DNA from: Saprospiraceae bacterium
Lineage (GTDB): Bacteria; Bacteroidota; Bacteroidia; Chitinophagales; Saprospiraceae
Direction: 5' to 3'
NCBI GenBank assembly: GCA_016710115.1
Contig: JADJLN010000008.1
Coordinates: 124,001-188,000 of the forward strand
Length of the DNA: 64,000 nt
Both the position numbers and the translations under genes were made by a program. The notes below the pieces were generated by a model, which did no database searches, was not told where the DNA came from, and saw only the letters and a program-made list of their open reading frames with translations. Position 1 is the stretch's first letter, and each line of letters starts with the position of its first letter. Of this stretch, positions 10,422 to 20,012 are shown piece after piece.

Positions 10422-13400
10422 TTATCGAACAAGGGTAATATCACCGCGAATCGTTTGAGTCGATCCGTCACCATACCTCAGGACCATCATGTACCCATAG
10501 ACGTCAGAAGGCAAATCCTTGCCATCTCGGGTGCCGTCCCAACCAGTAGTCGGGTTTTCGTTGTCATAAACAAGTGCACCCCAACGGGAATAGACCTTAC
10601 ATTCTGCAATCTCAATGCCGGCATCCATAAACGGGAAAAACACATCATTGGTATTATCCCCATTGGGTGTAAAGACGTTTGGAATATCATACTGAGGAAC
10701 TCTCACATACCAGCTGATCTGTGTTTCGTACACACAACCGGCAGGTGTTGTCAGCTGCACCACAATATTAAACGGAGGTGCCGGTGCAGTCACATTTAAA
10801 ACAGGACCGGTTTGCCCATTCACAACATTCCCATTCACGAACCAGGTATAGAATGAACCTGCAGGAGGGGTCAGAGAAGGTGTGGCCGTCAATTCAACCA
10901 TTTCACCAAGCAGGAATGTATCCCGATCAGGATCAGCAGTAACCTCCAGGTTAATGATCGGGTCAACAATGATTGTCGCACTGGCATCGTCCTCAAAACA
11001 ATCAAGAACAGTGGTGTAAGTCACTGTATACATTGAAGAAACAACGGGCTCAACGGATATTGTCGGATTGGTCTCATTACCAGGAGTCCAGGAATAAGTG
11101 CCTCCTACGGGTGTTCCACTGGCCGTCAAGGTCACGATTTCACCAGGACAAATCGCATTATCACTTGCCTGGACTGTAACCGTAGGTTCAGTAATCACAG
11201 CGACATTGACCTCACCTGTACGCTCGCAACCCTGGAATGTAGCGGTCACATAATACGTCGCATTCGCAAGCGGAGTGATCGACGGGTTGGAGGCATTGGA
11301 CGTACCAAAAGATGGATCCGTACTGGTCCAGAAATAACTGGTATTGCCACCGGCATTCGGATTGAGGTTGGTTGTTTCTCCGAGACAGATCACGAGATCG
11401 CCGGGCAGATTCAGTACTGGCACAGGTACGGTCACATTCAGTTTTCCCTGTTTGCTGCATCCTTTTTCTTCTCCTGTAATGGTATAGAATCCTGTAGATA
11501 CTCCGGTTACGATCGGATCAGGACAGGTTGAGCAGCTCAGTCCGGTTTCCGGCATCCACATGATATTTTCGATGCTGTCATTCAAGATAAACACCTGCAT
11601 GGTATCTCCGGGACACAACGTGATATCTGTAGCAGATAAAGTCATACCAACAGGAATGACCTCAATGTAGATGTCCTGATTTTCAGCACAGGCATTGTTG
11701 ACCGTCTGCCTCGTATAGGTAAATGATTCCTTGGCGGTCAGTACCATGTTCAGGTTGCTATCCGCTGAAAGGAAGGTGCCATTGTTGGGTGACCACAGAT
11801 GCTGGATATCCGGATAATCCTTATTGAGATAGGTCGGGGAAAGGAAGGTGATGATTTCTCCCTGGCAGTAGAATGGACGATCAACAAATTTGGAAATGGC
11901 CAGGTTAGGCAGGGAATCAACGCGCACGAAAACGGAATCGACGACGGTGCAGGGGCCTACGGTCATCGACGCATAAGCCATGAAGGATTTGGATGGCTTA
12001 CTGAACGCTGTGTTCCCATTCTGAGTCAGCAGTGTTGTATCCTGCGGCAACCAGGTCAAAGTCCCACCCTGCGTAAAATTTGCATCCAGGGAAACGGAGT
12101 CGCCCAGGCAGAGATAAATAATATCTGGAGCCTGAATACTCACTGCAGCCGGTACGACTGTGATCGTCACAGATGCCGAGTCTTTACATATAGCGGACTG
12201 GCTTTCAGCAACTACTGTGTACGTGGTTGTAACGAGAGGTGAAGCAACAGGACCGGCAATTGTAGGATCATCCAATGTCTCATCAGGAGTCCACTCATAG
12301 GTTGTGGATGGGAAGAAGATCTCCTGTGCCAGCTGGATAGAATTGCCTTCACACAGGCTCTGGTCGGGTACCAGATTAGGAAACTGGAAAGGATCGACAA
12401 CGAATGTCATCGTGTCACGAGCGACACACCCAGTTAATTCTGCCGAAATGATATAGGACTGACTGAAATTAGGAAAGGCTTCTGTGACAAGGCTCTTCGG
12501 ACTCGACAACCCGAACGCCGGAGTCCAGTTGATCGTGCCCTGTCCGTTCAGGTTACTGGTTGCAGCTATAATAACCGATTCACCCTGGCAGATGCTGTCA
12601 GGAGAGGCATTTAGAATAGTGACCATCGGATTCACTTCAAACAGATAGATGGAATCGACATCCGTGCAAACGCCTAATGTTCCGGTGACGGTGACCCACA
12701 TGCTGGTTGGAGGGGTTGCCAGTGTAGTGCCTTGTGTGGGGTCGTTGAAGATGCTGACAGGCTGCCAGAAGAAATCCTTGGCACCTTTCGCGATCAGGGA
12801 AATACTGTTACCAGGACAGAAATAGGCTGTATCCTGATTGGCATTCACGGAGACGACAAGTTGATCCCGGATAATAATGGTCAAAACCGCGTAGGACACG
12901 GAGCCACATCCAAAATCATTGCTCAGGGTAATCGTGACAGTTTCATCGCCTTCAGCGATCAAATCATTCAACGGGGTGATTGGAAAAGCAAACTGTGTTT
13001 GACCCGGAAGGAAAGTAATGGTCGAAGGCAAAGACAGAAGATAGTCTACACCCAGCGTTGCACTTCCACCCACAGTCAATTGATACGTGATGGTATCATC
13101 CAGTGGAGAATTCAGGGATACAACCACCTGGTCCTCAATATTTGTACAGTTCTCTACCAGATATTCGATGCCGTTATTGTAATTCACAGACATGCTTGGT
13201 GCCCCCCCATTAATCTCCGAAATGAAAACCCCGGAATCATAGGATGAATCCCCCCTGTCAGCTATGGCCAGTTTGAGGTGATAGGTTTGGCATGGAGTGA
13301 CATTGTAACGTGCTGTCAGGCTCTTTTTTGAACCCAGGTAATCCGATGTCAGACCATCATATTCGATGCTTTGTCCACCCAGGTTATTGCGGTAATATTC

Positions 13401-14837
13401 CCAGTTGTCAGCATAGTTGACACTGTTGATCTGCACCAGGGTGCCATTGGGAAGTACAGCCATATTCGCCTGTCCACCAATTTCAGGAAGCCCGGTAATG
13501 CCCGGGCCGGAGATCAAGAAGGCAAAAATATCATTGAAGTTGCTGTTGACAAATTCGGGGTACTCTTCGGATCCGAAGACATATTCAAATGTCAACTCAT
13601 TGGTATTGGCATAGACATCCAGTTCGAGAATACAGGCATCATTGGATTGTGTCCCATTACCAAACAACTCCGACAGAATGTCCAGATCACTATCACCCAA
13701 TGTGCCACTGATTCCGCTGGAACTACCTGAATCATTGGGTCCCAGTGCCAATTGCGAACTCCCTGTTGTCAGAAGGATTCCTTTGTTCAAGCCCAAGTCA
13801 GTCTGGTCGCCACCGAAATACAGTCCATAAGCACCTTGTGCACAGATCAGGGTGTCAAATGTGACGATGGTCTGACTACTCGACAGTGTAGTCAGTATTT
13901 CAGTCTCTGTGAACTGATTCTGAATGGTGGGTTGGGTGTAAGTCTTACAGGGCACTGGAGAGCATTTCCACTCCGCAAGGAAGCCTTCAAACTCCTCAGC
14001 CGCATTGGATGTAAACTTGACTGTCAGGCATCCACTGGTGGCCGTGAACCGCTTGCAGACTCCACCCCAGGATTCAGGGTTGGATCCTGTACCGGTGACG
14101 GTCCCGACTACCGGACTGTTTTCATCCGGTCCGTCATAGATCACGATTTCATCCTCGGTAAAATCGATATGGTAATAATTGAAGTTGAGCTCGATACAGG
14201 CTGAAGGGAATTCAGGGCAGATCGTAAATATGTACGTTTCATTGGGGCCATAGTTTTCATCAGGTCCTCCTGAATCGACCAGTTGCCCTTCACATTCTTT
14301 TGAGAAACCCTCAATGATGTTAGTGATGGGAGATTTCTTCTCGATACACAATTTGAATGTACCGGCATTGTTGGCTGACGATTGCGGATAGTCGGCAATT
14401 CGAAGCCAATAGGTGGCTCCCGGTGTCAGTCCAGTCATAGAAAATTTGATGGCATTCTCTCCGGAAATAGCCTTGAAGCAGTCAAAAAAGAAGAGCTCAT
14501 CTATAGCACAATCACCCCGATAGACAGCAACCTGGGGGTTGAGCATGGGATTCGATCCTGAATTACTTTCTCCGGTTACCGTGATGCTGTAGTCCAGTAT
14601 GGTATCGCTGGCTATGAAGGAGAACCAGACATCACGCTGAACTGTCCCGGCATCCCAGCAAGGGGGAATATTGTCAACCCCGATATTGGAAGGGGTTGCA
14701 TCTTCATTGGAATAATAGACTTCTTCACAATAAGGTGCCGTTCCAAGATCGATTGCGCCACTACAGTCATCATTAGATGGCTGGGCAGAAAGCAGGAGAG
14801 CTGAAAGGCTGAGTAATGCGGTAATGCAGATTTTCAT
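10422..14837 (-). CDS. Giant CUB / choice-of-anchor L / Ig-like surface protein with gliding-type C-terminus
   Basis: A 1471-residue exported protein, probably an adhesin or surface filament. It has a signal peptide (about 1-19), then a region opening with DDCSGAIDLG like other Bacteroidota secreted proteins, and a CUB-like domain at about 175-285 with paired cysteines. A choice-of-anchor L domain follows at about 300-545 (FEYVFGSEEYPEFV), a Calx-beta-like domain at about 565-650 (GVDYLLSLPSTITFLPGQ), then some eight Ig/PKD-like repeats carrying CxGxxxxL motifs. The end is a gliding-motility-associated (CHU_C, type B) sorting domain with IPNVFTPNGDNTNDVF and the tail GDITLVR. The frame is intact over 4.4 kb. 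Export should use the type IX system; a PorP/SprF gene lies 1.8 kb away. The ligand is unknown. Confidence 0.88.
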   Translation of the reverse strand: MKICITALLSLSALLLSAQPSNDDCSGAIDLGTAPYCEEVYYSNEDATPSNIGVDNIPPCWDAGTVQRDVWFSFIASDTILDYSITVTGESNSGSNPMLNPQVAVYRGDCAIDELFFFDCFKAISGENAIKFSMTGLTPGATYWLRIADYPQSSANNAGTFKLCIEKKSPITNIIEGFSKECEGQLVDSGGPDENYGPNETYIFTICPEFPSACIELNFNYYHIDFTEDEIVIYDGPDENSPVVGTVTGTGSNPESWGGVCKRFTATSGCLTVKFTSNAAEEFEGFLAEWKCSPVPCKTYTQPTIQNQFTETEILTTLSSSQTIVTFDTLICAQGAYGLYFGGDQTDLGLNKGILLTTGSSQLALGPNDSGSSSGISGTLGDSDLDILSELFGNGTQSNDACILELDVYANTNELTFEYVFGSEEYPEFVNSNFNDIFAFLISGPGITGLPEIGGQANMAVLPNGTLVQINSVNYADNWEYYRNNLGGQSIEYDGLTSDYLGSKKSLTARYNVTPCQTYHLKLAIADRGDSSYDSGVFISEINGGAPSMSVNYNNGIEYLVENCTNIEDQVVVSLNSPLDDTITYQLTVGGSATLGVDYLLSLPSTITFLPGQTQFAFPITPLNDLIAEGDETVTITLSNDFGCGSVSYAVLTIIIRDQLVVSVNANQDTAYFCPGNSISLIAKGAKDFFWQPVSIFNDPTQGTTLATPPTSMWVTVTGTLGVCTDVDSIYLFEVNPMVTILNASPDSICQGESVIIAATSNLNGQGTINWTPAFGLSSPKSLVTEAFPNFSQSYIISAELTGCVARDTMTFVVDPFQFPNLVPDQSLCEGNSIQLAQEIFFPSTTYEWTPDETLDDPTIAGPVASPLVTTTYTVVAESQSAICKDSASVTITVVPAAVSIQAPDIIYLCLGDSVSLDANFTQGGTLTWLPQDTTLLTQNGNTAFSKPSKSFMAYASMTVGPCTVVDSVFVRVDSLPNLAISKFVDRPFYCQGEIITFLSPTYLNKDYPDIQHLWSPNNGTFLSADSNLNMVLTAKESFTYTRQTVNNACAENQDIYIEVIPVGMTLSATDITLCPGDTMQVFILNDSIENIMWMPETGLSCSTCPDPIVTGVSTGFYTITGEEKGCSKQGKLNVTVPVPVLNLPGDLVICLGETTNLNPNAGGNTSYFWTSTDPSFGTSNASNPSITPLANATYYVTATFQGCERTGEVNVAVITEPTVTVQASDNAICPGEIVTLTASGTPVGGTYSWTPGNETNPTISVEPVVSSMYTVTYTTVLDCFEDDASATIIVDPIINLEVTADPDRDTFLLGEMVELTATPSLTPPAGSFYTWFVNGNVVNGQTGPVLNVTAPAPPFNIVVQLTTPAGCVYETQISWYVRVPQYDIPNVFTPNGDNTNDVFFPFMDAGIEIAECKVYSRWGALVYDNENPTTGWDGTRDGKDLPSDVYGYMMVLRYGDGSTQTIRGDITLVR

Positions 14838-14888
14838 AGACGTGGTTTCCGAGCGCCTAAGATAATCACTTTTCCTGCGATATGAAGA

Positions 14889-15323
14889 TTACTCCTCAGC
14901 GCTGAAATCGAGGATAACTGGTCTTGAATCGCAACCTTTAAGGATCCGCCTGATTTCATCCGGTGAATAGAACCTGTCAGGATCCCCCCATTGATATTGG
15001 ATATAGTTCAGAATGTTGGCCAGTTCTACATCATTTAGTCCAGTGACTGGTGCCATCGCCTCATTATATGTGATCCCATTGACGGTGACGGGGCCTTCCA
15101 TACCATACCGAACCAGGCAAGGCAGGAGATCGGGATTACGCCGGACCAGATCGGAACCATTCAATGGGGGAATCAATTCCGCCAATCCACTGCCATCCTC
15201 CATGTGACAATTCGCACAGGCAGAAACATACAACTCGCGTCCTTGCTCATAGGGCAATTGACATCCGATCAATGCGGCCCCAACCAGGAAAAGGATGATC
15301 CACGCACATCGTTTACGACTCAT
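14889..15323 (-). CDS. Cytochrome c family lipoprotein
   Basis: A single-haem c-type cytochrome of about 144 residues with CxxCH (ACANCHMEDGSG) and a downstream Met in the region MAPVTGLNDVEL as likely axial ligand. The start ATG ending at 15323 gives a lipoprotein signal (LVGAALIGC) and overlaps the SCO stop by 11 bp; the 30 codons upstream lie inside the SCO gene. It is the last gene of a three-gene leftward operon. An electron carrier on the periplasmic face is the natural role, perhaps linked to oxidase or nitrous-oxide metabolism. Confidence 0.82.
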   Translation of the reverse strand: MSRKRCAWIILFLVGAALIGCQLPYEQGRELYVSACANCHMEDGSGLAELIPPLNGSDLVRRNPDLLPCLVRYGMEGPVTVNGITYNEAMAPVTGLNDVELANILNYIQYQWGDPDRFYSPDEIRRILKGCDSRPVILDFSAEE

Positions 15324-15930
15324 CCAGCAGGCATTGGATGTCTTTGATAAACTGGTCAACACTTTCCGGATCGGTCCCATCACAGAATGATCGTACATGT
15401 TTTTTTTCATCAACGAGGATCAGGCGGCCACTGTGATCGAATCCGCCAGGTGAACTCTCATCCTTGCGGGCAACAGAGAAGTAATGCCCGGCGATCTGGT
15501 AGATTTCTTCTTCAGAACCTGTGACAAAGTGCCATTTATCGGTGTCGACCTGAAGCCCTTCGGCATAGGATTTCAAGCGTGGAATGGTGTCATGACGCAC
15601 GTCAATGGTATGGGAGAGAAAGACCAGCCGAGGTTCCTTTTCAAAATGATGATACACGCGCAGCATCTGTTTTTTCACCTTCGGACAAATGGTCGGGCAG
15701 GAAATAAAGAAGAAGTCGACAACATAGAACTGATTATCAAACGTTGCCAGGGTAATCTCCTGGCTGTCCTGATTCATGAAATTGAAATCGGGAATTTCGG
15801 GGTACAGGGTATCTGTACCCTGGATATCCTGGTTGCCGAGTATTGGTAAGGTCTGGCATTGGTCAGTTGGTGTACAGCTGACCAAATACAGAAACCAGAG
15901 TGAGGTCAGAATGAACAGGTATCCCTTCAT
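15313..15930 (-). CDS. SCO1/SenC family copper chaperone lipoprotein
   Basis: A thioredoxin-fold copper protein for assembling the CuA site of cytochrome oxidase (or nitrous oxide reductase). The lipobox is YLVSC near residue 19. The copper ligands are both present: CxxxC in ISCPTICPKVK and the distal His in GFDHSGRLIL. At 205 residues the length is normal. Its start overlaps the stop of the upstream lipoprotein gene (ATGA) and its stop overlaps the cytochrome gene, so the three are probably translationally coupled. Confidence 0.9.
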   Translation of the reverse strand: MKGYLFILTSLWFLYLVSCTPTDQCQTLPILGNQDIQGTDTLYPEIPDFNFMNQDSQEITLATFDNQFYVVDFFFISCPTICPKVKKQMLRVYHHFEKEPRLVFLSHTIDVRHDTIPRLKSYAEGLQVDTDKWHFVTGSEEEIYQIAGHYFSVARKDESSPGGFDHSGRLILVDEKKHVRSFCDGTDPESVDQFIKDIQCLLDES

Positions 15931-16307
15931 TGCAACAGTTTGTTTGCCCGGTCAATGGATGTCGTCATTTGATTGGCTACTTCGGAAATTTTAGTGTGTT
16001 CTGACCGCAGATAGTCAATTGATTCTGGGGATGATTCTTCGGGTTTCCGATATTCATTCATCCAGGTCCACATCATTTCTTCACCCGACCGCAAGTCCAG
16101 AATAGCCTGATGATAGGGCAGGGCAGCCAAAGAATCCAGGTCCTTCATCCTGTCTTCCAGAGAGACACGCAGTTGATGCATTTCGCCCATTCGGGGCATT
16201 ACGGCATCGTGGATCACCATGATATCATCATGCATGGACTGCACCTGATCACCACAGGCGGAAAGAGCCAACAGGAAAACTGTGATCCAGTAGAAGTTTC
16301 TGTTCAT
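15927..16307 (-). CDS. Small helical lipoprotein of the SCO-cytochrome operon
   Basis: A 126-residue protein with a clear lipoprotein signal (FLLALSAC). The mature part looks wholly helical and is rich in Met, Asp and Glu. The start ATG ending at 16307 is chosen because the signal begins there; the open frame upstream has no similarity to a signal. It overlaps SCO by 4 bp. I do not recognise a characterised family. Its position suggests a part in copper or cytochrome handling; the Met/His-rich first half (MHDDIMVIHDAVMPRMGEMH) could bind a metal, which is inference. Confidence 0.6.
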   Translation of the reverse strand: MNRNFYWITVFLLALSACGDQVQSMHDDIMVIHDAVMPRMGEMHQLRVSLEDRMKDLDSLAALPYHQAILDLRSGEEMMWTWMNEYRKPEESSPESIDYLRSEHTKISEVANQMTTSIDRANKLLQ

Positions 16308-16589
16308 GATTCCAGACTTTGTGCGAAGGTAGGTTCTCCGTTCAAGTAAGCGAGGATTCAGGATGGAAATCTGGATCACGCTTATAAATTGGATTCTTGC
16401 AGATTCTATTGCCTGCCTCATGTGACAAGAGAAAACGGTATTTCGGTCCTCGGAATCAAATACCCGGTTCCTTAAGATTCAAAACCCAATTACCACATGA
16501 TCAGCTGCAACTTGGTCTCCAATTTTACCGTTAACGGGGAAATGAACCAATTGACACACGCAGTCAACCACTCGTTCGTTGATAAGATA

Positions 16590-16597
16590 TAACTTTG
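16590..16597 (+). promoter_or_regulatory. -7 box for porP/sprF gene
   Basis: TAACTTTG matches TAnnTTTG. It ends 4 bp before the ATG at 16602, so transcription would begin at or next to the start codon. Confidence 0.5.
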
Positions 16598-16601
16598 TCG
16601 T

Positions 16602-17663
16602 ATGCAGCAAATTTCTCGTTTTCTCGGCGTGTTCATTGCTCTGGTGGGTATCTGGATCATGATGCCGCAGCAGGTTAAGGCTCAGGACAGACATTTCAGC
16701 CAGTTTTATGCATCGCCGATGACAATGAATCCGGCCCTGACGGGAGCATATGACGGTAAGTTCAGAATTGCGGGTATTTATCGCGATCAATGGCGTCCCG
16801 CGTTGGAGCGCCCGTTTACGACGATCAGCACAGCTCTGGATTTTCGTTTCAAGGTGCCCAATGTGAGTCAATATGCTGATGCCATCGGTGTGGGGCTTAT
16901 TTTCTACAAGGATGAGGTACGGAATTTCGACTACACATCCAATGAGATCAATCTTAGTTTTGCATACCATAAGGCACTGAATTTCAAGAACACGCAGTTT
17001 ATCAGTGCCGCTTTTCAAGGAGGAATATCCCAACGAAACATCAATTTCAACAACCAGACCTTCCAGGATCAGTTCAACCAGAAGGATGGTTACACATTTC
17101 CCACTGCTGAGACTTTCCCCGGGAACAACATTGCCTTTGGCGATCTTTCTGCCGGAATTAATTACAGTTGGAATTATAAGAAGAACAGTCTGTTACAGGT
17201 TGGTGGTGCCATCCACCACATCCTCGAACCGAACATCGCCTTCTTTGATGAAGTATCAAGTCAGAAAAGCACATTATATCGTCGGTATCAGGTTCAGGGA
17301 GCTATGATATTCCCGATTACCAGAAAGGCCTATCTGTCACCACGCGTTCATTTTATCAGTCAGGGGCCTCATTATGAGGTCAATGCGGGAAGCAATATTC
17401 GCCTTTTGGCGAATGATTATACCCGGGTGGCCATTCATACCGGGGTGTGGGCAAGCATGGTCGGCGATGTGGAACGTGCGGTTGCTTTGGAATCCGCTAC
17501 GATCTTTTTCGGTCTGGAATACAATGGTATTCTCCTGGGGATGAGTTACGACGCAGGAATTTCAGAGATCAACAGCCTCGGGTACAAGCGTGGAGCATTT
17601 GAGATCAGCATGGGCTATGTAGGAGAATACGAAGATGATGTCGTTCAGTGCCCGACATTCTGA
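16602..17663 (+). CDS. Type IX secretion membrane protein, PorP/SprF family
   Basis: A 353-residue outer-membrane protein with a signal peptide ending near residue 27 (VKAQ), followed by the family hallmark QDRHFSQFYASPMTMNPALTGAYDG and a 14-strand-type barrel. PorP/SprF proteins anchor or help export type IX substrates, and SprF paralogues are often dedicated to one adhesin with a CHU_C tail. The nearest such substrate is the adhesin at 10422-14837. It converges on ribBA with 15 bp between. The frame is intact. Confidence 0.92.
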   Translation: MQQISRFLGVFIALVGIWIMMPQQVKAQDRHFSQFYASPMTMNPALTGAYDGKFRIAGIYRDQWRPALERPFTTISTALDFRFKVPNVSQYADAIGVGLIFYKDEVRNFDYTSNEINLSFAYHKALNFKNTQFISAAFQGGISQRNINFNNQTFQDQFNQKDGYTFPTAETFPGNNIAFGDLSAGINYSWNYKKNSLLQVGGAIHHILEPNIAFFDEVSSQKSTLYRRYQVQGAMIFPITRKAYLSPRVHFISQGPHYEVNAGSNIRLLANDYTRVAIHTGVWASMVGDVERAVALESATIFFGLEYNGILLGMSYDAGISEINSLGYKRGAFEISMGYVGEYEDDVVQCPTF

Positions 17664-17678
17664 TCAGTCAAGACCTAT

Positions 17679-18803
17679 TCAAATCGGCAGATACTGTTTG
17701 ATTTCGAGGCCGTAACCATCCAATCCAACGCGCTTGCTGATGGTGTTATTGGTCAACAATGCCAGTTTCCGGACCCCCTGATCACGAATGATCTGCGCAC
17801 CAATACCGAAATCACGCTGATCCATGGCCGGCTGAATCGTCTCATCAGATTTACCCTCCCATTTTTTCAATGAATCAACCAGATCCAGCATTTTATCCCG
17901 GTGATGCATAATGACCAGTAACCCCTTCTGCTGATCCTTGAACGTGGTCATGATCTGATTGAGAAGATCTGCCTGATGAGGTTCCAGGACCTGTCTGATT
18001 TCTGCCTGGGATAGGGCAGATTGCACCCGAACAGGCACCACTTCTTCTTCATTCCAGGTATTGTATCGAATTGCCAGATGCTGATCACCTGTCGTCAGTT
18101 GTTCATATACCGTGAAATGCAACTCACCGATGGGAGAAGGGAGAGTAGCCTGGTGGACAGTCTGAATCAATCGTTCGCGCTGAAGACGATACGCGACCAG
18201 ATCAGCAATAGAAATGATATGTAGACCAAAGCGGTCGGCAATTTGGCAAAGTTCGGGCAGTCTGGCCATACTGCCGTCTTCATTGAGAATTTCAACAAGC
18301 ACACCTACAGGTGAGAATCCGGCCAAACGAGCCAGATCGATAGCCGCTTCTGTGTGTCCAGTCCGTCGAAGAACACCGCCCGTTTTTGCACGCAATGGGA
18401 AGATATGTCCAGGGCGAGCGAAATCTTCTGCTTTGATCTCAGGATCCACGATGGCACGGATACCGGTTGCTCGATCATAGGCAGAAATGCCCGTCGTACA
18501 GCCTTTGCCGATCAGATCTATGGATACAGTAAAGGCTGTTTCATGCAGGGCGGTATTCTGACTCACCATCAGGGGGAGATTCAGGATGTCTGCCCTTTTT
18601 TCATCCAGTGGTGTGCAGATCAGTCCGCGGCCATGCGTGGCCATGAAGTTGATCATTTCCGGAGTTACAGTCTCAGCAGCACAGATGAAATCGCCTTCAT
18701 TTTCACGGTCTTCATCATCAACGACAATAATGATTTTTCCCTGCCGGATGGCCATCAGTGCATCGTCAATCGTACTCAATGCCAAACTGGTTTCACGTTG
18801 CAT
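17679..18803 (-). CDS. ribBA: RibBA: DHBP synthase with degenerate GTP cyclohydrolase II domain
   Basis: The N-terminal half (about residues 1-210) is 3,4-dihydroxy-2-butanone-4-phosphate synthase of riboflavin synthesis, with DDEDRENEGDF at about 29-39, the ATHGRGLIC motif and GHTEAAIDLARLAG. The C-terminal half has the RibA fold ends (DFGIGAQIIRD, GYGLEIKQYLP) but lacks the three zinc cysteines and the catalytic QEGRG segment; that region reads MHHRDKMLDL. RibA activity is therefore unlikely. I recall the same degenerate domain in flavobacterial RibBA. The start ATG ending at 18803 overlaps the glycosyltransferase stop by 11 bp; the open frame reaching 19211 lies inside that gene. Confidence 0.9.
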   Translation of the reverse strand: MQRETSLALSTIDDALMAIRQGKIIIVVDDEDRENEGDFICAAETVTPEMINFMATHGRGLICTPLDEKRADILNLPLMVSQNTALHETAFTVSIDLIGKGCTTGISAYDRATGIRAIVDPEIKAEDFARPGHIFPLRAKTGGVLRRTGHTEAAIDLARLAGFSPVGVLVEILNEDGSMARLPELCQIADRFGLHIISIADLVAYRLQRERLIQTVHQATLPSPIGELHFTVYEQLTTGDQHLAIRYNTWNEEEVVPVRVQSALSQAEIRQVLEPHQADLLNQIMTTFKDQQKGLLVIMHHRDKMLDLVDSLKKWEGKSDETIQPAMDQRDFGIGAQIIRDQGVRKLALLTNNTISKRVGLDGYGLEIKQYLPI

Positions 18804-19986
18804 CGTCAAGGAACTGGGGGGATTGAAAGACATCTTCATCAAGGTGCTTAACACTTGTTTGCCAGGAAAAGTTGGATCGGACAAAGGTAAGCGCTGAAGT
18901 GACCAATTCATTCCCTCGCTCAGGGAATGAAAGTAATTCCAGCGCATGGGAGGCAAACTCCTCAGCGGTGTCAGCGATGAGGATTTCATGTCCAGGTTGT
19001 GCTGAGATGGCCTGGTTGACATGACTTGTCGTGATGACCGCCAATTCCATAGCCATCGCTTCCAGGATCTTGTTTTGCAAGCCTGCGCCCAAATGGATTG
19101 GTGCGATGAAGACGGAGCCTTTCCGGTATCCGTCGCGGATATCATCGAGCCAGGGAATGATCCGGACCCGTGGCTCGGCAAGAGCAACAACATCTTTTGT
19201 AGGTCGGGCACCCGCGATCAGAAGCGTTGTTGTCGGACGTGTCTTCCAGATCAATGGCATAATTTTCTTCACCAGGAAGATGGCGGCAACGCGATTGGGG
19301 TAATAGCCCAGATTGCCGATATAGGTGAGGTCTGCAGGCGGCTCCTCAGAATTACTCCGAGCCTGGAAGTACGTGGTATCTATCCCGTTCGGGATGATAT
19401 GTGCCTGCCACGATTGAACCGGATCAATCAGGAATCGATCTCGTTCACTGATAAACGTTTGCAGGTTTGTCCATAGTGGCACCGATTGTTCATACTGAGC
19501 CAATCGCTTTGCCTCGATTCGCAAAAAGGGACGTTGCCAGAAAGATGTGCGTTGAATACGTTGCTCCATGATGACGGAAAACGCATCCATCAGGTCGAGG
19601 ACCTTTGGTCCGTTCATTCGTTTGAGATATTCCCCGACACGAATGAGCTGACCATAGAGGAGATCAGGCTGCACCTCTTCTCGGAATCGTTGCGCTGCAC
19701 CGATTGCGTCATTGTCCGTAAAATAAGCGACAGACAGAGGCAGACCGCGAAGGAACCCTGTAAACAAATTCCATGCTGTTCGCCACCTGGAGATCTGATG
19801 GATATGAATGCCTGTACAACAGGATAACAGAGGTTGTTGATCCGCCGGTGTCACGCGATGATGTGTAATCGCAAACAAATGGATCTCATACTTGTCAGAA
19901 AGGTGCCTGAGTTGTTGGTACAACCTCAGTTTATCCCCTTTTTCCAAAGGGTAGGGGAAGCGGGGAGCGATCACAAGTACTTTCAT
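18793..19986 (-). CDS. Glycosyltransferase family 4 (GT-B)
   Basis: About 397 residues with a GT-B fold. N-terminal MKVLVIAPRFPYPLEKGDKLR and the C-terminal donor-site segment (VFIAPIHLGAGLQNKILEAMAM) match the group that includes exopolysaccharide-system sugar transferases. The start ATG ending at 19986 gives the usual family opening; an ATG 10 codons earlier overlaps the upstream gene. It forms an operon with the second glycosyltransferase upstream and ribBA downstream. Sugar and acceptor are unknown; cytoplasmic-face glycan assembly is likely. Confidence 0.82.
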   Translation of the reverse strand: MKVLVIAPRFPYPLEKGDKLRLYQQLRHLSDKYEIHLFAITHHRVTPADQQPLLSCCTGIHIHQISRWRTAWNLFTGFLRGLPLSVAYFTDNDAIGAAQRFREEVQPDLLYGQLIRVGEYLKRMNGPKVLDLMDAFSVIMEQRIQRTSFWQRPFLRIEAKRLAQYEQSVPLWTNLQTFISERDRFLIDPVQSWQAHIIPNGIDTTYFQARSNSEEPPADLTYIGNLGYYPNRVAAIFLVKKIMPLIWKTRPTTTLLIAGARPTKDVVALAEPRVRIIPWLDDIRDGYRKGSVFIAPIHLGAGLQNKILEAMAMELAVITTSHVNQAISAQPGHEILIADTAEEFASHALELLSFPERGNELVTSALTFVRSNFSWQTSVKHLDEDVFQSPQFLDDAT

Positions 19987-20012
19987 CCTCACCGCAAAAA
20001 TACCGAATGCGA

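Noticed and set aside
15800..15820. GGGTACAG...CTGTACCC hairpin resembling the palindrome at 10379
   Set aside because: It is only 8 bp, lies inside the SCO coding sequence and is explained by codons; not a second REP copy.
18804..19211. Extension of the RibBA frame by 136 codons upstream
   Set aside because: It lies inside the glycosyltransferase gene in another frame; RibB similarity begins at the ATG ending at 18803.
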